47,536 nucleotides of DNA, taken from positions 1 through 47,536 of the forward strand of contig JASBUO010000023.1 in assembly GCA_030147855.1 (NCBI GenBank), given 5' to 3'. The first letter of the stretch is position 1, and every line of letters begins with the position of its first letter. Both the position numbers and the translations under genes were made by a program. The stretch is from Gammaproteobacteria bacterium. Its GTDB lineage: Bacteria > Pseudomonadota > Gammaproteobacteria > Legionellales > Legionellaceae. Under the pieces are notes generated by a model that was not told the DNA's origin, ran no database searches, and was given only the letters and a program-made list of their open reading frames with translations. Positions 26,212 through 34,785 of this stretch are shown here, in pieces.

Positions 26212-27609
26212 ATGACAAAAAAAAAATATTATTTACTGTTTATTGTCATATTTTTACCTATCTTATCTGGGTGCGCGCTATATGGACCCAAGTATAAAAA
26301 ACCGCAAATTAATACACCACAGACTTGGCATAGCACCGATAATTTATCAAAGTCAGGCGATATACAATTGCCAACCTTGCCGTGGTGGCAACAATTCAAT
26401 GATAAGCAGTTAACGTATTTAATTAACCAAGCTGTTCAAAATAACAATGATATTCAAGTAGCAGTTGGAAATATTTTAGATGCCCAAGGCCAATTGATGC
26501 AGGTGCAGTATTCTATTATACCGTCTACAAATGCATTACTGTTTGGCTACGCAAACTCTAAGCTGTTTATTTATAACCCAGGATATAACATGGGGATATT
26601 GCCGAACTATGCCATCAACTTGTTTCAATACATGCGTTCTAGTGAAAAAGCCAAAGCAGAAGTATTGGCTGCAGCCTCAACACGAGATACGGTTGCTTTA
26701 TCGGTTATTAGTCAAACAGCTGCCGGATATTTTGTGTACTCGGGGCAGTCACACTTATTAAAGCAGCAAAAACAATTGGTGGCTGATTTAAAAGAGTTGC
26801 TCTATTTAAGTAACAAGCAATACTCACAAGGGCTGATTTCACTCTATACCTTGCAATCGTATGAGCAACAATATGAGCAAGCAAATGCTGTTTTGCCCAT
26901 TGTCGCGAACAATGTGGTGCTGTCACGTAATGCATTGAAACTGCTCTTAAATGAAAACCCAGGTGAGGTAGGAATTGGTTCGCAGTTTATGCGTTTGAAA
27001 AGTGATGGCATGATACCCACCAATGTGCCGTCACAAGTCTTGAAAAATAGGCCCGATGTAAGAGGCGCTGAGCAGAAGTTGATTGCCGCGAATGCCGAGG
27101 TCGGAGTTGTGACGTCTACCTTTTTTCCAACGATTAGCTTAACCAACTTAGGAGGCACCGCAACCAAAGAGTTAGCGCGCCTTTTTGCCGAAGGAACAGA
27201 CTTTTGGAGCTCGTTATCGCTGACAACAATGCCTTTGTTGGCGCCTGAATATCCAGGCCAAATGAAGTCGGCGAAAGGGTTGCGTTATGGGGCTTATCGT
27301 GATTACATTCAAGTAGTTAGGACGGCGTTTAAGTCGGTTGATGATGATTTGTCGGCGCATCAACAATATTATACAAGCTTCATTGAGCAAGGGAAAAACT
27401 TCTCGAGTAGTAAAAAGGCTTACAACTTAGCACAAGACAGTTACCGAGAAGGACTATACAGTTATCCAACACTGTTGGTAAATAAGATTAATATGGATGT
27501 TGCAGCCATTGAGCTAACAAAATCTAAAATAGCGCAATTAACCACTATTGTTAAACTGTACGAAGACTTAGGTGCAGGTTATGCGTATCAATGTAAGAGT
27601 AAAGCATGA
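26212..27609 (+). CDS. RND efflux outer-membrane lipoprotein (NodT/OprM family), pump 1
   Basis: Outer-membrane channel of a tripartite efflux pump, a TolC-fold trimer. A lipoprotein signal peptide ends with the lipobox LSGC (about residues 18-21), followed by ALYGPKYKKP, typical of this family. Two outer-membrane efflux repeats are visible, with LKNRPDVRGAEQKLIAANAEVGVVTSTFFPTISL in the second half. The 465-residue length is normal. It is first in a tightly packed operon with the adaptor (4-base overlap) and the RND pump. No strong Shine-Dalgarno sequence is seen before the ATG. Confidence 0.93.
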   Translation: MTKKKYYLLFIVIFLPILSGCALYGPKYKKPQINTPQTWHSTDNLSKSGDIQLPTLPWWQQFNDKQLTYLINQAVQNNNDIQVAVGNILDAQGQLMQVQYSIIPSTNALLFGYANSKLFIYNPGYNMGILPNYAINLFQYMRSSEKAKAEVLAAASTRDTVALSVISQTAAGYFVYSGQSHLLKQQKQLVADLKELLYLSNKQYSQGLISLYTLQSYEQQYEQANAVLPIVANNVVLSRNALKLLLNENPGEVGIGSQFMRLKSDGMIPTNVPSQVLKNRPDVRGAEQKLIAANAEVGVVTSTFFPTISLTNLGGTATKELARLFAEGTDFWSSLSLTTMPLLAPEYPGQMKSAKGLRYGAYRDYIQVVRTAFKSVDDDLSAHQQYYTSFIEQGKNFSSSKKAYNLAQDSYREGLYSYPTLLVNKINMDVAAIELTKSKIAQLTTIVKLYEDLGAGYAYQCKSKA

Positions 27610-28730
27610 AGAAATATGCATTGATTCAGCTGATATTACTCGTACTGCTTACGGGGTGCTCTGATCAAAAAAAGTCAGACGATGCACTCTCTCATGTTGA
27701 TGTTCAAAAAGTGACAGCACATGACATTGAATATGTTTTAAATTATCCGGCTTTTGTACAGGGTCTGATTGACTATAAAGTCATTCCGCGTGTAAGCGGT
27801 GTTATTTATAAAAAATATTATACTGAGGGTACCATGGTTAAGAGGGGGCAACCGCTTTATCAGATTGATCCCCGTCCTTTTGAGTGGGAATTGAGGGGCT
27901 ATGAAGGGCAGCTCATTAAAGACAAGGCAGCACGTGATAATTACAAAATTATTTATGAGCGATATCAAAAGCTTTATAAAAACAGAGCCGTTTCAAAGCA
28001 GGACCTAGAATTACAGCGCATCAACTATTATACCGCTGTTGGTAATGTAAAAACGGACGAAGCAGATATTGGACGTACAAAACTGAGTTTAAAATACTGT
28101 TTAGTACGCTCCCCTGCAGATGGCTATATTGCCGAACGTGCAGTGACGGTTGGCACGATGGTGACAGCGTTTGAAACGGTTTTAAATAAAATTAATTCTG
28201 TTAATCAAATGTATTTGCTTTTTTCGATGCCAGATAATCAACGCCTAGACATCGAAGAAGGCATGCTTGACAAAACCATTGAGATTCCAAAAGAGGCAAA
28301 ATTTCCCATTGGTATTGAGCTTGCAAGTGGGAAAAAAATTGAAAATGCAGGCTACGTGGAATTTACAGATACCCGAATTGATTTAACCAATGGCTCTTGG
28401 AACATGCGAGCTTATGTGGATAACTGTTTGTTAAGAAACAAATTATTGGCAGGGCAATATGTTACCGTCTTCATTAAGGGGGTACGCTACCTAAATATGA
28501 TAAGCCTCCCACAAGCAGCAGTGATGCAGAGTGATATGGGGCACTATGTCTATGTAGTGCAAGATAAAAAAGCAATTAAGCGGTATATAAAGCCCGGAAA
28601 AATGTATGGCAAAGGACGCTGGATGATTAAGGATGGGTTAGACGATGGCGATGTTGTAGTGACTAAAGGAAACATTCGCATCAGCTCTGGACAATCTGTA
28701 ATTGTCGACAAAATGAAGGTGGCTAGCTGA
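27606..28730 (+). CDS. RND efflux periplasmic adaptor (MFP, AcrA/MexA family), pump 1
   Basis: Periplasmic membrane-fusion protein linking the RND pump to the outer-membrane channel. It has a lipoprotein signal with lipobox LTGC (about residues 15-18). The lipoyl half-motifs are present: VIPRVSGVIYKKYYTEGTMVKRGQPLYQIDPRPFE, and LSLKYCLVRSPADGYIAERAVTVGTMV after the coiled-coil hairpin. The C-terminal part has the beta-barrel and membrane-proximal domains (SLPQAAVMQ, VVTKGNIRISSGQSV). At 374 residues it is complete. The stop TGA shares a base with the ATG of the pump gene. Confidence 0.95.
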   Translation: MKKYALIQLILLVLLTGCSDQKKSDDALSHVDVQKVTAHDIEYVLNYPAFVQGLIDYKVIPRVSGVIYKKYYTEGTMVKRGQPLYQIDPRPFEWELRGYEGQLIKDKAARDNYKIIYERYQKLYKNRAVSKQDLELQRINYYTAVGNVKTDEADIGRTKLSLKYCLVRSPADGYIAERAVTVGTMVTAFETVLNKINSVNQMYLLFSMPDNQRLDIEEGMLDKTIEIPKEAKFPIGIELASGKKIENAGYVEFTDTRIDLTNGSWNMRAYVDNCLLRNKLLAGQYVTVFIKGVRYLNMISLPQAAVMQSDMGHYVYVVQDKKAIKRYIKPGKMYGKGRWMIKDGLDDGDVVVTKGNIRISSGQSVIVDKMKVAS

Positions 28731-31700
28731 TGTTTTGTCGTTATTTCATTATGCGTCCTGTCTTATCGTGTGTTATTGCAATTGTTTTGGTCATTGGGGG
28801 GCTTGTTGCAATTTATGGCTCAGCTGTTGAGCAATACCCTAATATTGTTCCACCAACCCTTAGCGTGACGGCTGTTTTTCCTGGTGCAAGTAGTGAAGCG
28901 ATTGCCGAGGCGGTTGCAGCACCCATTGAGTTTCAGATGTCGGGAGTTGCTCATATGATTTATATGCAATCTTCTTCTTCAACAGGCAACAGTACCTATG
29001 TTTTAAATATTTATTTTGAGGTTGGGACCGATTTAGAAATGGTCGAGGCCGATGTATTAAACCGTATTAGTACCGCTATGCCGCAACTACCATTTCAGGT
29101 ACAGCAACAAGGGATTACCGTACGGATGATGAATCCTGATTTGTTCCTTGTAATTCCGTTTTACTCCAAAACAGGCACGCCTGATAACACGTATATTAGT
29201 AATTATGTAGTGCGCTATATCTATCCGATTATCTCGCAGGTACGTGGCGTTGGTGTGGCACTGTTACACGGTGAGCGCGTGTACGCAATGCGTGCCATCT
29301 TAGATACGAACAAAATGAATTATTACAAGGTCAACACAAAAGATATTGTAGATGCAGTGAACGATCAAAATATGCAGTATGCCATTGGACAGAATGCCAT
29401 GGAGCCAATGAAGTCGCATGAGCGGTTTAACTTTGTGATTAATCCCCCTGGTTTTTATAAGCGCATCCAACAACTGAAGGACACGGTGATTCGTGCAACG
29501 CAAGATGGTGTTCAAGTGGTCAAGGTTGGCGATGTTGCAGACGTTAAAATGGATGCACAAAGTTATGTAACTTACTTTTATTTTATGGATAAAGATAAAC
29601 ATAATAAGGTGCATGAACATAAAGCAACAGCACTGTTGGTGTATTTAATTCCAGGCTCTAATCAGATTTATGTTAAAAGTGAAATTGCAAAGGCGCTCAA
29701 TAAAATTAAGGCGCATATGCCAAGTGGAATTGAGTTTTTTAACTTATATGATTCTTCCCAATTTATTTTATTATCAGTCCAAGCCGTTGTGAGCACATTA
29801 CTGATTGCTTTTGCCCTGGTGTTTGTTGTGGTGATGCTATTTATTCAAAACTTTCGTGGCACTATTAGTCCTATTTTGGCGATCCCCGTGTCAATTATTG
29901 GGGCGTTTGCGTTTACCTACATTTTAGGATTTTCCATTAACACGATGACCTTGTTTGGTATGGTGCTTGCCATTGGGATGGTAGTTGATGATGCAATTGT
30001 GGTACTTGAGTGCACTGAGCGCATCATGAAGGAAACAAAATGTAGCTCAACCAATGCTGCAATTGCTGCAATGAAAGAAGTTGCAGCGCCTGTGATGGCA
30101 ATTGTGTTAGTGCTGAATGCTGTTTTTATTCCAGTAACCTTTTTGGGTGGATTCAGTGGTGTATTGATGAAGCAGTTTGCAGTGACTATTGCGATTTCTG
30201 TAACCTTATCAGGCCTTGTCGCACTGACACTCACACCAACGTTATGTGCTATTTTTCTTAAAAACATTGATTATTCAAAGGAGGAGAAAAAAAATATTTT
30301 CTTTCGAAACTTTGATAAAGGGTTTGCTTATATTACAGAAAAATACTTGCAAGTGATTACATGGACAGTGTCGCATGTTCAAAAGACATTGATGCTTTGG
30401 GGAGGCATTTGTATGCTGGTGTTGCTGCTATTTGTTAACATTCCAACATCATTGGTTCCTTTGGAAGATATGGGATATTTCTACAATCGGCTACAAGTCA
30501 TTTCGGCAGGCTCTCTCGATTATACGGGCACTCAGGCGAAAAAAATTGCAAGAAAAATGATGGAGCTTCCCTATATGGATAGAATAGGGATTATGGTGGG
30601 GCGAGATATTGCAGATAATAATAGTAATAAAACTAATACAGCTACTTTAAACTCCCTGTTAAAGCCCTATGCTGATAGGCCTGGCAAGCGTCAAGATGTA
30701 AATGCAGCTATTGCTGCGACTATGAAGATAAACAACGCAGATAAAGATATTAATGGGCTTGCGTTTAATCAGCCACCGATTCGAGGGATGAGTCCGCTTG
30801 GAGGCGTTACTTTTTATCTGCAGGCAAGGCAGCCTGTAACAGTGAAAGCGATGTATGAAGACTCCAAAAAACTAGTCGATTATCTGGAAAAGCATTATCC
30901 ATCTGTTGCGAGTGCACAGCAGTTTTATGAAGTAGATGTGCCGCAGCTCTACATTGATGTTGATGCACGTAAAACTTACTTATATGGTGTGAAATATGAA
31001 GATATCTTTCATGCACTGCAGTCTTCTTATGGTAATTTTTATATTAACTTTTTCACAAAGTGGAATAACTTATACTGGGTGATTTTACAAAGTGAATATC
31101 GCTATCGTAGTGTGCCAGAGCTGATGGAAACCATTTATGTGAAAGCAAAAGATGGCTCAATGGTTCCAATTGGCAGTCTTGCTTCAGTGCAATATAAAAC
31201 GGGACCTGAGGTCGTGACACGGTTGAACGACTTCTTGGCCAGTCAGATTGTGGTGAATCCTGATGTTGCACATGGGCATACCCAAGGGGAAGTGATGGAT
31301 GCCATTCGTGATGCAGCACCTAGAGTAGTCGGTAAGAAATACTCAGTGCAGTGGTTTGGTCCCTCTTACCAAGAAAACCTTGCCGGCAATAAGTCGGTTG
31401 CTGCGGTGGTGTTTGGACTCATCATGGTCTTTTTAATTTTAAGTGCGCTTTATGAACGTTGGTCTTTACCATGCGTAGTGCTATTTGCGCTGCCTTGTGC
31501 TTTATTTGGTGCGATGTTTGCTTTATTTATTTTCCAAAAACCAAACGATATTTATTTCCAAATCAGTTTGCTCGCATTAATTGGGTTGTCTGCAAAGAAT
31601 GTGATTCTTATTGTGGAGGCGGCTTATGATAAATTGCGCACAGGCGAGATGACCCAAATAGAAGCCGCTATGCATGCAGCTCAAATTCGTTTTCGACCCA

Positions 31701-31912
31701 TTGTGATGACATCGCTTGCCTTTATCTTTGGAGCAGTACCGCTGGTGATGGCAACGGGTGCTGGTGCGCATGCACAGCACTCGGTTGGAACCGGTATTAT
31801 TGGCGGCATGCTGGGCTCAACCTGCTTAGCAACGTTATTTACGCCACTCTTTTTTGTGCTGGTTATGCGTCACTATCAACCGAAGGCAATTGAAGTGGAA
31901 AATGACGCTTAG
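28730..31912 (+). CDS. RND efflux transporter (HAE1/AcrB-type), pump 1
   Basis: Inner-membrane proton-driven exporter, likely for hydrophobic or amphiphilic compounds. The 1060-residue protein has the 12-TM RND layout with two large periplasmic loops. It begins MFCRYFIMRPVLSCVIAIVLVIGGLVAIYGSAVEQYPNIVPP, like AcrB. The TM4 proton-relay aspartates are in GMVVDDAIVVLE, and the TM10 lysine in GLSAKNVILIVEAA, so the relay is canonical. It is the third gene of an OMF-MFP-RND operon; the channel gene in first place is a less common order. Substrate cannot be inferred. Confidence 0.95.
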   Translation: MFCRYFIMRPVLSCVIAIVLVIGGLVAIYGSAVEQYPNIVPPTLSVTAVFPGASSEAIAEAVAAPIEFQMSGVAHMIYMQSSSSTGNSTYVLNIYFEVGTDLEMVEADVLNRISTAMPQLPFQVQQQGITVRMMNPDLFLVIPFYSKTGTPDNTYISNYVVRYIYPIISQVRGVGVALLHGERVYAMRAILDTNKMNYYKVNTKDIVDAVNDQNMQYAIGQNAMEPMKSHERFNFVINPPGFYKRIQQLKDTVIRATQDGVQVVKVGDVADVKMDAQSYVTYFYFMDKDKHNKVHEHKATALLVYLIPGSNQIYVKSEIAKALNKIKAHMPSGIEFFNLYDSSQFILLSVQAVVSTLLIAFALVFVVVMLFIQNFRGTISPILAIPVSIIGAFAFTYILGFSINTMTLFGMVLAIGMVVDDAIVVLECTERIMKETKCSSTNAAIAAMKEVAAPVMAIVLVLNAVFIPVTFLGGFSGVLMKQFAVTIAISVTLSGLVALTLTPTLCAIFLKNIDYSKEEKKNIFFRNFDKGFAYITEKYLQVITWTVSHVQKTLMLWGGICMLVLLLFVNIPTSLVPLEDMGYFYNRLQVISAGSLDYTGTQAKKIARKMMELPYMDRIGIMVGRDIADNNSNKTNTATLNSLLKPYADRPGKRQDVNAAIAATMKINNADKDINGLAFNQPPIRGMSPLGGVTFYLQARQPVTVKAMYEDSKKLVDYLEKHYPSVASAQQFYEVDVPQLYIDVDARKTYLYGVKYEDIFHALQSSYGNFYINFFTKWNNLYWVILQSEYRYRSVPELMETIYVKAKDGSMVPIGSLASVQYKTGPEVVTRLNDFLASQIVVNPDVAHGHTQGEVMDAIRDAAPRVVGKKYSVQWFGPSYQENLAGNKSVAAVVFGLIMVFLILSALYERWSLPCVVLFALPCALFGAMFALFIFQKPNDIYFQISLLALIGLSAKNVILIVEAAYDKLRTGEMTQIEAAMHAAQIRFRPIVMTSLAFIFGAVPLVMATGAGAHAQHSVGTGIIGGMLGSTCLATLFTPLFFVLVMRHYQPKAIEVENDA

Positions 31913-31932
31913 CGCCTGGTTAAAGAGGAACG

Positions 31933-33336
31933 ATGGCATTTATATTTGATTCACAATATCAGGAATTGAAATTAAATACACCTCAGGTGGAAGGCACGAT
32001 TCCAACGTGGCTTTCTGGCACTTTTTTGAGTAATGGACCGGCTCAATTTGAGGTAGGAGACTTTCAGCTTAAGCATTGGTTCGATGGCTTTGCCATGCTG
32101 AAAAAGTTTGAGTTTTATGAAGGACATGTTCATTTTCAAAATCAATTTTTACGTAGCCTGCAATATACGCATGCAGAGCGTACAGGACAGTTATATACAA
32201 GTGAGTTTGCAACCTATAAAGATACGTTTTTGCCAAAGCGCCTTATGAATGGTCTCATGCATGCTATTAAAGGCGTTCTTTATGATAATTGTAATGTGAA
32301 TATAGCGAGATTTTCAGATACACATGTAGCATTGACAGAAAGTCAGCATATGTGGGCACTGGACTTAAAAAATTTAGATACACTGGAGCTGTTTGCGTTT
32401 GATGATGCAATGAAAGGGCCACTGACAACGGCACACCCGTATGTCGATCATGTTACAGGTGATGTGATTAATGTTGCCATTGATATAGGGCGCTTTGTTT
32501 CTTATCACGTGTATCAAGTATCACCTGGTACGAATGAGCGGATGTTGATACAAACATATCGGTCTGAGTACTTATTCTATATGCACAGTTTTTGTGTAAC
32601 ATCTAATTATATTATTTTGTTAAAAAGCTCTCTTGTTGTGCATCCCATAAAGCTTTTGTTTGGTGTGCCATTTAATTTGAGTTTAGAGACATCAAAAAAT
32701 CAGCAGGCCTCTTTTATACTCATTCACCGAAAAGAGGGTTGTATTACAGAAATGCCAGCTGAGTTGCCCTTTGTGTGCTTGCATAGTGTGAATGCGTATG
32801 AGGTACGTGACAAAATATTTTTAGACTTGGTGTGTCACCCTGCACATAATCCATATGATTTATTGTATTTAGATAATTTAAGAGCTTCGCATCCCGTACT
32901 GCCATCGGGAGAGTTGGTGCGTTTTGAATTGACACCTAAAATAGGGCACTGTATGCATGAGGTGTTATCGGCTACTCAACAAGAGTTTCCCCGTATAAAT
33001 GAGAGTGCGCATACAGTGTATCAATTTGTGTATACGAGTATTATTCAGAGTAAAACAGCGCGATTTTTTGATGGCATTCAAAAATTTGATTTACATGCGA
33101 GGAAATCTTGTCGACTTGAAAAACCTCACTATTTAATGGGGGAGGCGGTGTTTGTTGCGGCACCTCGTGCTACCCAAGAAGACGAAGGGGTTCTATTGTG
33201 TATTGCTTATAATGCAACGACACAGTGTTCTTCGTTGCTGGTGATTGACGCGCGAGACATGCAGCAATTAGCTGAAGTGTATTTGCCGGTGCACTTGCCA
33301 ATGGGATTACATGGGCAATTTTTTAGCAAAGCATGA
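31933..33336 (+). CDS. Carotenoid cleavage oxygenase family (RPE65/CCO)
   Basis: Predicted non-haem Fe(II) dioxygenase of the carotenoid/apocarotenoid (or stilbenoid) cleavage family. The four iron-binding histidines of the beta-propeller are present: H168 (TAHPYVD), H218 (MHSF), H284 (LHSVNAYE) and H460 (MGLHGQF). Second-shell acidic residues are likely in EFPRIN (E351) and GEAVFVAAP (E404). The family N-terminal pattern IPTWLSGTFLSNGPAQFE and HWFDGFAML is clear. At 467 residues it is complete, with no signal peptide. AGAGGA precedes the ATG, 20 bases after pump 1, so it may belong to that transcript. No carotenoid synthesis or opsin gene is visible, so the substrate is unknown. Confidence 0.92.
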   Translation: MAFIFDSQYQELKLNTPQVEGTIPTWLSGTFLSNGPAQFEVGDFQLKHWFDGFAMLKKFEFYEGHVHFQNQFLRSLQYTHAERTGQLYTSEFATYKDTFLPKRLMNGLMHAIKGVLYDNCNVNIARFSDTHVALTESQHMWALDLKNLDTLELFAFDDAMKGPLTTAHPYVDHVTGDVINVAIDIGRFVSYHVYQVSPGTNERMLIQTYRSEYLFYMHSFCVTSNYIILLKSSLVVHPIKLLFGVPFNLSLETSKNQQASFILIHRKEGCITEMPAELPFVCLHSVNAYEVRDKIFLDLVCHPAHNPYDLLYLDNLRASHPVLPSGELVRFELTPKIGHCMHEVLSATQQEFPRINESAHTVYQFVYTSIIQSKTARFFDGIQKFDLHARKSCRLEKPHYLMGEAVFVAAPRATQEDEGVLLCIAYNATTQCSSLLVIDARDMQQLAEVYLPVHLPMGLHGQFFSKA

Positions 33337-33365
33337 TATTTGAACGCGGTTCGTGAAACCCCTTA

Positions 33366-33393
33366 GAGTGCTTCGCCCTGCAGCGCAGCACTT
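33366..33393. repeat. Imperfect GC-rich hairpin between convergent genes
   Basis: AGTGCT (33367-33372) pairs with AGCACT (33387-33392). After one mismatch, three more pairs form inside (33374-33376 with 33383-33385). It lies 30 bases after the carotenoid oxygenase and about 97 bases from the end of the convergent TPR-methyltransferase. There is no T-run on either side, so it may stop transcription only weakly or act at RNA level. Confidence 0.45.
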
Positions 33394-33489
33394 GAATTTC
33401 TCGCAAAGATGCGCTCATAAATTGTGCCAAATTAGATTTTTTTATCCAGAAATTAGCTTTAAATAGGGCCAAGTAGGCGGAAGGAAAGG

Positions 33490-34785
33490 TTAACAGGTCC
33501 TAGATTGTAATACATATAAGGTGACTTTCAATCCTTCATCATCTTGCTGTCGTGCAACAAAGGTTTTTTGTTCAAGGATGTTAAACTGATACTGTTTGGC
33601 AAGAGATATAATGTAATCAGGATGGTGTGCAAAGCGTGCTGTTTTTTGAAGGGTCCACTCGGATGTGTCGCTGATTTCTGTGGTGAATAAGAACAAGCCT
33701 GAAGGGGCCATATTTTTTTGAATGGCTTTAAAAAGTGTATCAAGTTCTCCTAAATAAGGTAGAACGTCAGCTGCCACGATGAGTGAGAATGCGGCGTGAA
33801 GCTTATTTAGAAACATGATCATATCTGATTCATAAAGCGCGTCGTAAATACTTTTTTGTCTTGCTTCTTCAAGCATTTTAGAAGAGAGGTCAACGCCCGT
33901 TAAATGATGACTTAGTTCACGTAATATAATACCACTGAGCCCTGTGCCACAGCCCAAATCGAGTGCGCGGTCTACTTGTAGCGGGGTATCCTGTGTGGTG
34001 AGTGTTGTACTGGGAAGAATCTGATGTAAGTGTTGTGCAATGTGGTGAGGTACGCTGTAGCTTAATGTATCTTGCATATGTTTTTCATAATGCAGCGCGT
34101 AATTGTCAAATAAGTTCTTGGCATACTCAGGAGACGCTTCGTGCTTGGCATGACTTTGTGTGAGTGCGTCTAGCATAAAGGCACTACTTTTATCATTGGG
34201 GTTTGCCTTGGTTGCGCGCTTTAAATAACGCACAGCAGAAGCTGTTTGATTGAGACGAGAAGCAATGCTTGCGAGATTTGTGAGCGATGGTGCATGATTT
34301 GGGTTTTGCGTGAGTACCGATTTAAATTGCGCGCGCGCTTCATTGAGGTGCCCGAGCGCCATATCAGCAACGCCTGCATTATAGTGATACTCAGGGTTAT
34401 TTGGGTGATCTTTAATTAAAATGGCGTAATGTGTGCGGGCATTTTCAAAGCGATTGTGATGTATGAAGGTTGCAGCAAGATTGTTGCGTGCATTTTCATG
34501 TGTTTCATCAAAGCCGAGTGCTTCACTAAAATAGGTAATGGCCTGTTGGGGTTGTCCTCGTCTGAGAGCAATAACACCTAAGTTGGTACGTGCATCGGCA
34601 TGTGCGGCATCTAGCGAGAGCACAGTAAGAAATGCATTTTCTGCAGCGTTTAGTTCTTCTCTTAGTAGAGCAATGACACCCGTGTAGAACTCTCTGTCGA
34701 TTTTGTTGGTAAGATCGTTATCCTCAGGAATGCTTTCTAGCTTATGTAGCAAAGCACTTAATGCTTTTTGATTGAGTTCGGTCAT
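33490..34785 (-). CDS. TPR-repeat protein with C-terminal SAM-dependent methyltransferase domain
   Basis: The 431-residue fusion protein has TPR-type repeats over about residues 30-210 (for example HADARTNLGVIALRRGQPQQAITYFSEAL, NARNNLAATFIHHNRFENARTHYAIL). A class I methyltransferase domain follows from about residue 225 (LFDNYALHYEKHM). Motif I is LDLGCGTGLSG, and post-I is LTGVDLSSKMLEEARQK. The TPR part probably recruits a protein target; the methyl acceptor is unknown. No signal peptide is seen, so it is cytoplasmic. Its start overlaps the end of the MscS-family gene by four bases (ATGA), so the two are co-translated. Confidence 0.88.
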   Translation of the reverse strand: MTELNQKALSALLHKLESIPEDNDLTNKIDREFYTGVIALLREELNAAENAFLTVLSLDAAHADARTNLGVIALRRGQPQQAITYFSEALGFDETHENARNNLAATFIHHNRFENARTHYAILIKDHPNNPEYHYNAGVADMALGHLNEARAQFKSVLTQNPNHAPSLTNLASIASRLNQTASAVRYLKRATKANPNDKSSAFMLDALTQSHAKHEASPEYAKNLFDNYALHYEKHMQDTLSYSVPHHIAQHLHQILPSTTLTTQDTPLQVDRALDLGCGTGLSGIILRELSHHLTGVDLSSKMLEEARQKSIYDALYESDMIMFLNKLHAAFSLIVAADVLPYLGELDTLFKAIQKNMAPSGLFLFTTEISDTSEWTLQKTARFAHHPDYIISLAKQYQFNILEQKTFVARQQDDEGLKVTLYVLQSRTC

